Source of the DNA: Mycobacterium sp. SMC-8 | Lineage (GTDB): Bacteria > Actinomycetota > Actinomycetes > Mycobacteriales > Mycobacteriaceae | Direction of reading: 5' to 3' | NCBI RefSeq assembly: GCF_025263565.1 | Contig: NZ_CP079865.1 | Coordinates: 2,542,001-2,606,000, forward strand | DNA length: 64,000 bases | Shown here: piece by piece, positions 9,901 to 16,898 of the stretch | How positions within the stretch are numbered: position 1 is the stretch's first letter | Layout: each line of letters begins with the position of its first letter | Program-made: the position numbers and the translations under genes | Notes under the pieces: generated by a model | What the model saw: the letters and a program-made list of their open reading frames with translations, nothing else | The model's database searches: none | Told to the model about the DNA's origin: nothing

Positions 9901-10361
9901 CGGACAAGAACTGGACCCGTCGCGTTACCGATGTGCGTAACTGGTTTGTGTTCTCGGCCTCCGAGCGTGATGTCGAAACCGATCTCGAGTGGGAGCACTA
10001 CAGCGACTCCGACGGTAAGTCCGGTGGGCAGAAGGAGAAATTGGCCTACACCATTCTCGCGGCGTCGCTGGCCTACCAGTTCGGTCTGGAGTGGGGCGTC
10101 GAGCAGTCACGTGACTTCCGGTTCGCTGTCATCGACGAGGCTTTCGGCAGGGGTTCCGATGTATCCACACGATATGCCCTCGATCTGTTTGCGACACTAG
10201 GCCTGCAGCTGCTGATCGTGACACCCTTGCAGAAGGTGCACGTCATCGAGCCCTATGTGAAAGCAATTGGCATCGTCGACAATCCGACCGGAACCTATTC
10301 ACGATTGCAGACGATGACCATCGAGGAATACCGGGACAGACGAGACCGGCCACGACGGTGA
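6990..10361 (+). CDS. jetC: Wadjet SMC-like ATPase JetC
   Basis: SMC/MukB-like ATPase of 1123 residues and the motor of Wadjet. The Walker A motif is GDIGSGKST (residues 46-54). Long coiled-coil arms flank a central globular region near residues 470-620. The ABC signature KSGGQKEKLAY begins near residue 1010, and Walker B VIDEAF has D1049/E1050. ATG 6990 is chosen over the in-frame upstream start inside jetB because MTESRCD... fits the family and the coupled overlap. JetC heads hydrolyse ATP to extrude DNA loops, so small circular plasmids become trapped and are passed to JetD. The stop overlaps the jetD start by four bases. Confidence 0.93.
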   Translation: MTESRCDATQPGAGYRLQYAEVYNWGTFDDHSWRFTPGTDTALLTGDIGSGKSTIVDALTTLLVPAHKAAYNKAAGADAKERTLRSYVEGHYKSERNESTGRSRPKGLRENKRTYSVILGVFRNHGHDETVTLAQVFQQRESTGQPYRFFVTATKELSIATDFADFGTDLRELRRRLRGAGAEIFDEFPKYSTSLRRLLGIRSEQALELFHQTVSMKSVGNLNDFVRDHMLEPSDSTERVREIIGHFEDLTKAHDAVKRAREQLEALQPIVDTAAKYDAALAERAGLELERAAVRLFIAELRSGLLTDEIARLEADGAALLTQLDTAEAEQRRLGRERDSLIEERAKAGGDRIGELERLAADAREQAKTRSQTKALFDAAVAEAGLEPVADGDAFAALGAVVAGERPRLTGEKRDLDTATVDAIGREREHQRRCDVIAEEVASLEQRTDNLPQEQVVVRAELCAALGLTPDDLPYAGELLDVHDEHAQWRGAAERVLRGFALSLLVPQRHYDAVTAWVNGRRLTVGGRGAKLVYERVPQHRVRLQPTAHDGLLLADCIEVRDGQFEEYLRAELMKRADFRCAATLDEFRTERRAVTREGQVRSGDRHEKDDRHRVDDPRRWVLGWVNERKIAAMRAELAELESQRDEAAAQAARLVKERDALQCRLDAFRSVEGFRSWADLDADEAESRAKAHDAERVRLQAGSNRLAEITQALERNAENAVTVTDLIKKLTGMLATAQSRMNQAKQERSRDDEFVAAHAPDQREKARASYPALTARLADSPPARAADCADSEAALSDDLHRRIERLSGQLNGHALNLTQHMTAVLNRWQELRADMDVNVESRADFLAFRERVATDDLPRFESEFKEQLNKNAIQELAGFNNWLGRQASAIDERVDRINDALGAVPYNPGRYIKLEKEPTSNQDVAQFRSDLRNLTNDTLTVDGDQYSEQRFLDVKRIIERFRGRDGYAESDKNWTRRVTDVRNWFVFSASERDVETDLEWEHYSDSDGKSGGQKEKLAYTILAASLAYQFGLEWGVEQSRDFRFAVIDEAFGRGSDVSTRYALDLFATLGLQLLIVTPLQKVHVIEPYVKAIGIVDNPTGTYSRLQTMTIEEYRDRRDRPRR

Positions 10362-11512
10362 ATTCGCGCGCATGGACCACGGTTGAGGATATCGTCGCCA
10401 GGCTGAGGCGGCGATGGGACGATGGTTCGCTGCTCGCGGGTCACGCCAAGGCCGAACCGTTTGATCCGGTCGAGTTCCCGCTGCGTGGCCCCACACCAGC
10501 CTCGATCGGCGATGACATTGCCGCTGTGCGAGAGTGGGTGGCCGCATTGGATGCCGGGCGGCGCGACGACAGCTGCTATGAGCTGGAGTGGAAATCGGTC
10601 GGCGGCAGAAAGATCGGCCGAAACGAACTACCCGCCCGAGCGGTGCTACGTCGACGCGAACAGGTGTGGACGCTGCTCGGCGTCACCGGCACAGTGCGTC
10701 GTTTCGACGACCTCCTGGAGTTGTCAGGCCGGCAACCCCGGGTGCGGGAATGGATCACTGAGAATCCGCACCGTGCTTTGGCGTTGACGCCGCAGATGCT
10801 CCAGCTGATAGCAGCCTACGAATGGCTCGACGCGCACCGCCAGTCCCGACACTACCTCCGTGAGATCAGCGCGCCGGGCGTGGATACGAAGTTCGTGGAG
10901 CGGCACCGACCGGAGTTGGCGGCCATGCTGGGGGTCGCACCGTCCTCGTCGGGGTTCATCAGCGAACTCGGGCTGCGGCTCAAACCTGCTCTGGTCCGGC
11001 TGCGGCCGTCTCCCTCGTTGGGTCTGCCCGCGGCGCTGACCGAACTCGCAGTCCGTACTCACGAGCTCGCCCAACTTGCGGTACAACCACGGGTGGCGAT
11101 CATCGTCGAGAACGAGATCAGCTATCTGAGCGTGAAAGTCCCAAAGGATGGAATAGTACTGTGGGGCAGAGGGTTCGACGTCGACAACGTAGGCCGACTG
11201 CCCTGGCTGGGCGGTGCTGACGTAGTGTACTGGGGAGATATCGACACACACGGGTTCGCGATCCTGGACCGGTTGCGGGCGTGGTTGCCGGACACCCGTT
11301 CAGTGTTGATGGACCGGGAGACCTTGCTGACGCACCGCGACCGGTGGGTGACCGAAGACCGCCCGGCGCGGTCGGCGCTGACCCGCCTGACGGTCGACGA
11401 ATTCGGCCTCTATACGGATTTGGTCGAGGCGGCGTTGGGTGACCGGGTTCGCCTTGAACAGGAGCGGATCGACTGGAATTGGGTTGAGCAACAACTGTGC
11501 TCGGTCACCTAG
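10358..11512 (+). CDS. jetD: Wadjet nuclease JetD (DUF3322-DUF2220, Toprim)
   Basis: A 384-residue protein: an N-terminal DUF3322 arm (about 1-185) and a C-terminal DUF2220 Toprim domain. The Toprim catalytic acids are visible as E251/E253 in IIVENEISYL and D294/D296 in YWGDIDTHGF, so the nuclease appears intact. JetD cuts plasmid DNA once the JetABC complex has sensed a small circle. GTG 10358 overlaps the jetC stop (GTGA). It is the last gene of the operon; the next gene (pRiA4b ORF-3-like) is on the opposite strand. Confidence 0.92.
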   Translation: MNSRAWTTVEDIVARLRRRWDDGSLLAGHAKAEPFDPVEFPLRGPTPASIGDDIAAVREWVAALDAGRRDDSCYELEWKSVGGRKIGRNELPARAVLRRREQVWTLLGVTGTVRRFDDLLELSGRQPRVREWITENPHRALALTPQMLQLIAAYEWLDAHRQSRHYLREISAPGVDTKFVERHRPELAAMLGVAPSSSGFISELGLRLKPALVRLRPSPSLGLPAALTELAVRTHELAQLAVQPRVAIIVENEISYLSVKVPKDGIVLWGRGFDVDNVGRLPWLGGADVVYWGDIDTHGFAILDRLRAWLPDTRSVLMDRETLLTHRDRWVTEDRPARSALTRLTVDEFGLYTDLVEAALGDRVRLEQERIDWNWVEQQLCSVT

Positions 11513-11669
11513 TGACCTCTCGGATCCGCGGCGTCTTTCGGAGTCTGCGAAGGTGATGCGAAATTTGGTGAGGGATTCCGCGCGAAGCAGCCCACCATAT
11601 AGCCAGGAAGGCGGCCAGCATGCTCACCAATCCAGTTCCCGCCGAATCGCTGGCCCAGCCCGCCCGTCC

Positions 11670-12998
11670 TCAAACGCCGAGCGCCCGGCGCGCCAGCGCG
11701 GCCGCCACCGGACTGATCACGTTCCGCCGACGCCAGGTGACCCGCTGCTCGGTGACGTTGGTCAGGACTTCGTACACGAGGAGATGGCGCAGCGCGGAAT
11801 CGGTGACGGGACTCCCGTCTGCGTGACGCCACCCGAGGTCGGTCAGCGTCGCAGCGATCCTGGGCAAGGCCAGGTCCGCATTCGGGGACGCCGCTGCGTA
11901 GGTGAGCATCAGCAGCGTGGCCTGCACGCCGAACTTGTCAGCGGGTTTGGGGATCAGCCGGCTGGCCAGATGCTGCCAGAGCACGTTGGCATCGCCCTGA
12001 GCCGTTTGACCGGCCTTGGTCAGCAGCAATTGACCCTTCACTTTGCGGAGCAATCCGAGGTCCTGCAGCGTCTCACGGAACCGCAACAGCGGGTAGCAGT
12101 GTGCCTCCCGGTTCTTCGTCCCGATCCAACCCGCCATCACCGGAACGACTTTCGATGCTTCGATCACGTCGTCCGGCTTCATATAGCCTGCTGCCGTCAA
12201 CGCGATGCCTCCATTGTTCGCCCTGTCCAGGAACCACTGGAATGCACGCAGACTTCTGGTCAGGTCGTCTGCGTCCGGCGTCGCGGTTTCCGCGGCGAGC
12301 GTCAGCGCCGCCTCCGACAGGCTGTCGCCGTGCGCGGTGTAGATGAGTCGATGAACCAGATCGACCAGCCGTGGGTCGGCGCCCGCTTCGCGCAGCGTGA
12401 AGTACGCGCCGCTCAATCCCTTGTTGATCCGATCCGGCTCGAAGAGCGCGGGGTCGGGCAGCACTCCGGCCAAGCTGCTCGCGTCCACCAGATGGCCGCA
12501 GTCCTCTGGCGGTGCGGCACGCTCACCATCGACGATCACCGCTGCAGCACCGCTACTCTCGTTAGGCAGAATCTGCTCCAGGCGGAGCGTCAGCTCCCAG
12601 TTGTCGCCGTAGTCGTACAGGTAATGCAGGACATCGCCGGGTTCGGTCAGGGTCTCGTCAAGGCGCGTTTCGGTGTCCGGAACGCCGTCGTCCTCGACAT
12701 CGGCCTCCTCGACGTCGTACGAACACAGGAACAGTTGACTGTCACGGTCGAAAGGGCCGCCTCCGAGTGAGAACCGGTGCAGATGCGAATCGGTCCAGTC
12801 GAACGCCACCTGCAAGACCTGGTGCACGAAATCCAGCATCAGGTCCGAGCGCAGATCGATCCGTCGCCAGATCGGTGGATCGGCGCCGTCGAGGTCCACC
12901 CTGACCCGGTAGACGACGACATCACGTCGCCGCGGGTGCCGCAGATCGGGCCGCGACTCCAGGTCGGTCACCAGCCGCAGGTGCGAGCGGTCGGTCAT
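11670..12998 (-). CDS. plasmid pRiA4b ORF-3-like family protein
   Basis: A 442-residue protein whose N-terminal 200 residues match the pRiA4b ORF-3-like family: YRVRVDLDGADPPIWRRIDL, LDFVHQVLQVAFDW, HLHRFSL and the YDYGDNWELTLRLE motif. The C-terminal half is helical and unassigned. The family was first seen on an Agrobacterium plasmid and as an insertion-sequence passenger; its biochemical role is unknown. It lies tail-to-tail with the Wadjet operon and head-to-head with the SWIM gene, in a stretch rich in mobile-element and defence-type genes. ATG 12998 has no strong ribosome site. Confidence 0.8.
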   Translation of the reverse strand: MTDRSHLRLVTDLESRPDLRHPRRRDVVVYRVRVDLDGADPPIWRRIDLRSDLMLDFVHQVLQVAFDWTDSHLHRFSLGGGPFDRDSQLFLCSYDVEEADVEDDGVPDTETRLDETLTEPGDVLHYLYDYGDNWELTLRLEQILPNESSGAAAVIVDGERAAPPEDCGHLVDASSLAGVLPDPALFEPDRINKGLSGAYFTLREAGADPRLVDLVHRLIYTAHGDSLSEAALTLAAETATPDADDLTRSLRAFQWFLDRANNGGIALTAAGYMKPDDVIEASKVVPVMAGWIGTKNREAHCYPLLRFRETLQDLGLLRKVKGQLLLTKAGQTAQGDANVLWQHLASRLIPKPADKFGVQATLLMLTYAAASPNADLALPRIAATLTDLGWRHADGSPVTDSALRHLLVYEVLTNVTEQRVTWRRRNVISPVAAALARRALGV

Positions 12999-13093
12999 CG
13001 GATCCCCATATCAAGACGCACGGACTTCATCCTGATCACTGTAAAGAGCGACGGCGGTGGCGGGTGCCCGTGCTGATCGAGCACTATGCCGGT

Positions 13094-14746
13094 ATGGCGT
13101 TATCGGAGACGATGCTGCTGAACGTGGCCGGAGACCGGGTCTTCGCCCGAGGCCAAGACTACGTCCGCTACGTCCGAGGTCTGCGAGTCGCGGCCGACAA
13201 GGCCCAGGCGTCGGTCCAGGCCAAAAGGGTCTACACCGTGGAATTGGACTGGTCCGGTCCACTGCCCGTCGGCTGGTGTACCTGCCTCCATCACGCCGAC
13301 GGCTACTTCTGCAAGCACCTGGTCGCGGTCGGGCTTGCGGTGATCGACCGCGATGAGGGCAGCCCCGTCGGCACGGCTGAATCGGGGGTGCAGGCCGCCG
13401 TGGAGGCTATGAATGTGCACGAGCTTCGCGAACTCGTCCTGATGCTCGCAGAGCGCGATGGTGAAGTGCGCCGCATGCTCGAGGTACGTGCGACGTCGGT
13501 GTCCGGAGACGACACCGCCGTCAAAGCCGAGTTCGAGAACTATGTGCGAAACGCGCTGCAGCTCCACGGCTTCACCGATTACCGGGAATCGTTCGTGGTG
13601 GCCGAAACGGCCGGGCAGGTGCTCGACGAGCTGGAAAATCACGTGAACGATGGTGCCGCCGAGATGGTGCGGCCGGCTCTGTTGTCCGCGGTGACGCTGC
13701 TGCGCTCGATCACCGAACAAGCCGACGACTCATCAGGCGTTATCGGTGGTGAATGCCAGCGGGCTGCCGAGCTGTATGCGCGGGCCTGTCGGCAAGGTGC
13801 GCCCGACCCTGTCGAACTCGCTCTCTGGCTGGTGAACTTCCGTGCGGAGTCGCCGGGATGGCCGGATCTGGCGTTGGCGGACTTCGTCGACGCGTTCGAC
13901 GACCACGCGCTCGCTGCCTACCGCCGAGCGGTGTCCGAACTCGATCACAAACTCGCAGAAGGCGATCGCTGGAAACGCCTTCAACTCGACACGATGCTGC
14001 TGGAGCTCGCCGACCACGACGGCGACGTCGACCGGGCGATCCAGCTGCTGAACGAGCGCGACCATCCCCAGTACGTGGCGATCATCGCCCGTTTGCGCGC
14101 AGCCGGGCGTGACGACGAAGCCCTGACGTGGATCGACCGCGCCGTCGCCGACGGACGCGTCAGCGGGCACGGCGGCAGCAACGCGTACTGGCTGAGCCCC
14201 ACCGAGGTCGCCAGGACGTACCAAGAACGCGGCCGCGTCGAGGACGCGATCGCTGTCCTGCGCGCGGACTTCGTCAGGCAGCCCTCGATCCGTTCGTATC
14301 AGGCCCTGTGCGGCTTCGCCGCAGGCATCGACCGCGGCGAAACTGAACGCCAGTGGGCGTTCGACCATGCGCGGCAGCTGGCCTCGGACCGTCCGGGTGG
14401 CGGCGCGATCGTGGTGCAGCTGTTGTTGAGCGAAGGCGATGTCGACGCCGCCTGGGAGGCCGCCGACCGCTACGGGCCCGGCGGAGCATGGAAGGAGCTC
14501 GCCGATCGCGGCGCCGAGGCAAGGCCTGCAGCGGCTGCCGACCTGTACCGGCCTCAACTCGAGGAGGATCTTCGGTACGCCAACACCAGGCTCTATCCCG
14601 GTATCGCCGCGACTTTGGCGACCATGGCGCAGCTCTACGAACGTGGCGGGCGCGGTGAGGATTTCGTGGCTTTTATCGCGCAGATCCGCCAGGACTACGG
14701 TCGCCGACCGTCGCTGATGAAGGCGCTTCAGGCCCAGGGGCTCTGA
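13094..14746 (+). CDS. SWIM zinc-finger protein
   Basis: About 550 residues. Near residues 62-80 is a SWIM zinc-finger (CxCxnCxH) seen as CTCLHHADGYFCKHLVAV, preceded by the family-typical FARGQDYVRYVRGL. SWIM domains bind nucleic acids or proteins. The rest is a long alpha-helical solenoid (repeats such as LNERDHPQYVAIIARLRAAG and EVARTYQERGRVEDAIAVL) of TPR-like character. ATG 13094 fits the family N-terminus; GTG 13064 would add ten residues. The function is unknown. It is divergent from the pRiA4b-type gene and convergent with the zeta toxin gene, 24 bases away. Confidence 0.75.
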   Translation: MALSETMLLNVAGDRVFARGQDYVRYVRGLRVAADKAQASVQAKRVYTVELDWSGPLPVGWCTCLHHADGYFCKHLVAVGLAVIDRDEGSPVGTAESGVQAAVEAMNVHELRELVLMLAERDGEVRRMLEVRATSVSGDDTAVKAEFENYVRNALQLHGFTDYRESFVVAETAGQVLDELENHVNDGAAEMVRPALLSAVTLLRSITEQADDSSGVIGGECQRAAELYARACRQGAPDPVELALWLVNFRAESPGWPDLALADFVDAFDDHALAAYRRAVSELDHKLAEGDRWKRLQLDTMLLELADHDGDVDRAIQLLNERDHPQYVAIIARLRAAGRDDEALTWIDRAVADGRVSGHGGSNAYWLSPTEVARTYQERGRVEDAIAVLRADFVRQPSIRSYQALCGFAAGIDRGETERQWAFDHARQLASDRPGGGAIVVQLLLSEGDVDAAWEAADRYGPGGAWKELADRGAEARPAAAADLYRPQLEEDLRYANTRLYPGIAATLATMAQLYERGGRGEDFVAFIAQIRQDYGRRPSLMKALQAQGL

Positions 14747-14770
14747 CGACCATCTGCGTGGTCAGGCCCG

Positions 14771-15352
14771 TCACCTGCCTGCCCAGCGGTGGGCGAGTGG
14801 GGCCGGAGTCCACGACGGCCACGTGGCTGAACCCACTGCGATTCCAGCGGCGAGCTGAGCGACGATGCGCGGACCGCGAGTCGTGCTGTTGTCGTAGAAC
14901 GTTGCTTCGTCCGCGCGGTTGGCGGCGGTGGCGACCAGGTCCCAAAGCCGTTGATAGCGCTGGCGGATTTTGGATTCGGGCACGTCGTGACCCCCGGCCT
15001 GGACTCGGTGTCGGACGCGGAGCACGGCAAGATCTTCCGGGATCAGCACCGCGTGCAGGATCACTGTGTAATCCGCCGCGTGGGCGGCATCGAGCAGTTC
15101 CAGTTTTGAGGGGTGTGAGAAAACTGTCTCGGCGATAAAGGACTCGCCACGTTCGATGAGCCGTGCGCGAGTGTCCGCGGCAATCCGCGCCGCCTCGTAG
15201 CTGTGTCCGGCAGGGTCCTCGGGCCAGCGCCGCTTGGCGATCTCGTCGGCGTTCACGTACATGCTGAGGGGCAGCAGCGGCGCGAGGGTCAGCTCGATGA
15301 ACGTCGATTTGCCGGCACCGTTGGATCCGACGACGAGGTCGAGGCGCTTCAC
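14771..15352 (-). CDS. zeta-type toxin (P-loop kinase)
   Basis: A 193-residue P-loop protein of the zeta-toxin type: Walker A GSNGAGKST at residues 9-17, MYVNADEIAKRRWP substrate-binding segment, GESFIAETVFSHPSKLELL and an arginine-containing lid (VLRVRHRVQAGGHDVPESKIRQRYQR). Zeta toxins phosphorylate UDP-N-acetylglucosamine and block cell-wall synthesis; that substrate is known for the family, not shown here. The gene follows a ParD-like antitoxin gene on the same strand after 38 bases, in the usual antitoxin-toxin order. Confidence 0.83.
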   Translation of the reverse strand: MKRLDLVVGSNGAGKSTFIELTLAPLLPLSMYVNADEIAKRRWPEDPAGHSYEAARIAADTRARLIERGESFIAETVFSHPSKLELLDAAHAADYTVILHAVLIPEDLAVLRVRHRVQAGGHDVPESKIRQRYQRLWDLVATAANRADEATFYDNSTTRGPRIVAQLAAGIAVGSATWPSWTPAPLAHRWAGR

Positions 15353-15390
15353 CGAAGTGAAGCATTCGTCGCCTTACTGACCAACAAGTG

Positions 15391-15780
15391 TCATGCCCCG
15401 CGGTGCAGCCGTACCGAACTGCCGTCAGGCGCGTACTGCACGATCTCGCCGTCATCGTCGAGCGCCACCGTGGTGATTCCCCGCGCGGCCAGCACTGCGC
15501 CGTAGTCGGCGCGCGCAAGGCGTTCCTGGACAGCCGCGGAGATCTCAGCGTTGAACACGACTCCTTCTTCATCGGTGAGCTCCCGAAGATGAATGTTGCC
15601 CGCAAGGGCGGCTTCCACCCTGCGGCGGGCAACGCTGTGCTGACTGGAAACCGCTCGCCCTACCCGCGCCCAGTGGTCCAGCTGCTGTTTCGCCGATCTG
15701 CTCTGACGTGCACCTTCGGTGGCGGCGCTGTCCATCAGATCCGCGGCGACCCGGGTCACTCGATCAGTGGTGTCGGACAT
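15391..15780 (-). CDS. ParD-like antitoxin partner of the zeta toxin
   Basis: A 129-residue protein. The segment SRSAKQQLDHWARVGRAV is the signature of the ParD-like antitoxin family, which binds DNA through a ribbon-helix-helix-like fold. The C-terminus (YAPDGSSVRLHRGA) probably contacts the toxin. ATG 15780 follows GGAGGGC, a usable ribosome site; longer upstream frames run through the operator-like repeats and are not credible. The spacing and order with the downstream zeta kinase make a type II toxin-antitoxin operon. Confidence 0.8.
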   Translation of the reverse strand: MSDTTDRVTRVAADLMDSAATEGARQSRSAKQQLDHWARVGRAVSSQHSVARRRVEAALAGNIHLRELTDEEGVVFNAEISAAVQERLARADYGAVLAARGITTVALDDDGEIVQYAPDGSSVRLHRGA

Positions 15781-15793
15781 GTAGCCCTCCGCT

Positions 15794-15828
15794 GTAGCAA
15801 TTTGTTTCATCGCGTAGCAGAATGCTAC
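15794..15828. promoter_or_regulatory. probable autoregulatory operator of the zeta/ParD-like operon
   Basis: GTAGCAGAATGCTAC at 15814-15828 is a perfect 6-bp inverted repeat with a 3-base spacer. A further GTAGCA half-site lies at 15794-15799 and a TGCTAC at 15867-15872. The palindrome includes a TAGCAT that could be the -10 element for the antitoxin gene. Repeated half-sites directly upstream of an antitoxin are the expected layout for autorepression. Confidence 0.5.
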
Positions 15829-15868
15829 ACCGCTGGGCTGAGTGGCGGTCGATTGACAACGCGACCTG

Positions 15869-16795
15869 CTACGCCGTGCGCTCGCGGGTGAACTCCCGCG
15901 AGAACGTCTCAGCCAGGTCCTGCGCGCGGCGGTGGTACTCGACGCCGTCAAGGTCGCTGTCGCCCAACGCATATCGCGACGCCAACCGGGCCAGAGCGTC
16001 GGCGCCCTCGTTGAGCGGCTCGCCGCGGTGGCCCTTCACCCAAACCGGGGTGATCTTGTCACGCTCCTCGTAGATCATCTGCCGGGCGCGAACCAGTCCC
16101 GGCGTCTTCCCGCTCTCCCGATAGACGGCGTAGCCCTCCGGCAGCACGTCATCACCGGCCATCCACTGCTGAACCATCGCGACCGCGAGCCGGCTGTCGC
16201 TGAGCACCGTGATGTCGTGGCCCCGCAGCTTCTGCACCGCCGCGCCGATGGCGCGCAGCTCGGCGACCAGCACCACCTGCGGGCCGATCAGCTTGGTCGA
16301 ATGCCGGAAGCCCTGGAGCCCGTACTCGCCGGTGGACGCGAGCCAGCCGTAGCCGGTGATCTTGCCGCGCACCGAGCCGTCGGTCGCGACCCACACCGGA
16401 CCGGCCGGCACCGGCTCAACCTCCCGCAGCCCGGCGCACGCCTGCCGCACCAGCGTCTCGTCCGACAACCGCGGCCGCTCGATCCACACCCCGGGCATCA
16501 GCAGCGCGATCTCGTCGCGCAGCGCCCACAGCATGCTGCGCGGCGGCACCTGCACCAGGAACCGGATCCGCTCCCCATCAGAGGTCTCGCGGATACGACG
16601 AATGACGTCGAGCACCGCGGTGTCGACCGACTCGGCGTCCACCGTTCCGGTCCAGCGGCGCCCGGTCGAGCGCGCCGAGTACCGGTACAGAGACTCGCCG
16701 CGCCGGGCGAGCGCGATCGCGACCGACGTCATCGGGCGCGGCCGCGCCGGCCCGATGTCGATCGGGCGGGCCGTGGCCACGGGCTTGGGTGCCAT
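15869..16795 (-). CDS. RNase H-like protein, copy B (complete catalytic tetrad)
   Basis: A 308-residue protein with an RNase H domain in the C-terminal two thirds. D139 (VATDGS), E179 (LVAELRA), D200 (VLSDSR) and D266 (LNEGADALAR) form a complete acidic tetrad, with WVKGHRGEP before the last one. The N-terminal ~130 residues (SVAIALARRGESLYRYSAR ... VPPRSMLWALRDEIALL) are absent from copy A. The start is supported by GGGGAGGAGACGGAG just before ATG 16795, and this leader is nearly identical to that of copy A. It probably degrades RNA-DNA hybrids or R-loops. Confidence 0.85.
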   Translation of the reverse strand: MAPKPVATARPIDIGPARPRPMTSVAIALARRGESLYRYSARSTGRRWTGTVDAESVDTAVLDVIRRIRETSDGERIRFLVQVPPRSMLWALRDEIALLMPGVWIERPRLSDETLVRQACAGLREVEPVPAGPVWVATDGSVRGKITGYGWLASTGEYGLQGFRHSTKLIGPQVVLVAELRAIGAAVQKLRGHDITVLSDSRLAVAMVQQWMAGDDVLPEGYAVYRESGKTPGLVRARQMIYEERDKITPVWVKGHRGEPLNEGADALARLASRYALGDSDLDGVEYHRRAQDLAETFSREFTRERTA

Positions 16796-16898
16796 CTCCG
16801 TCTCCTCCCCAGCTGAATTGCGGTGACGGCACTGTATGGGGCAGGTCCGACAACACCCGCGGAGCAGGTGAAACGGCGATCCCGCGGACCGGAGGGGC

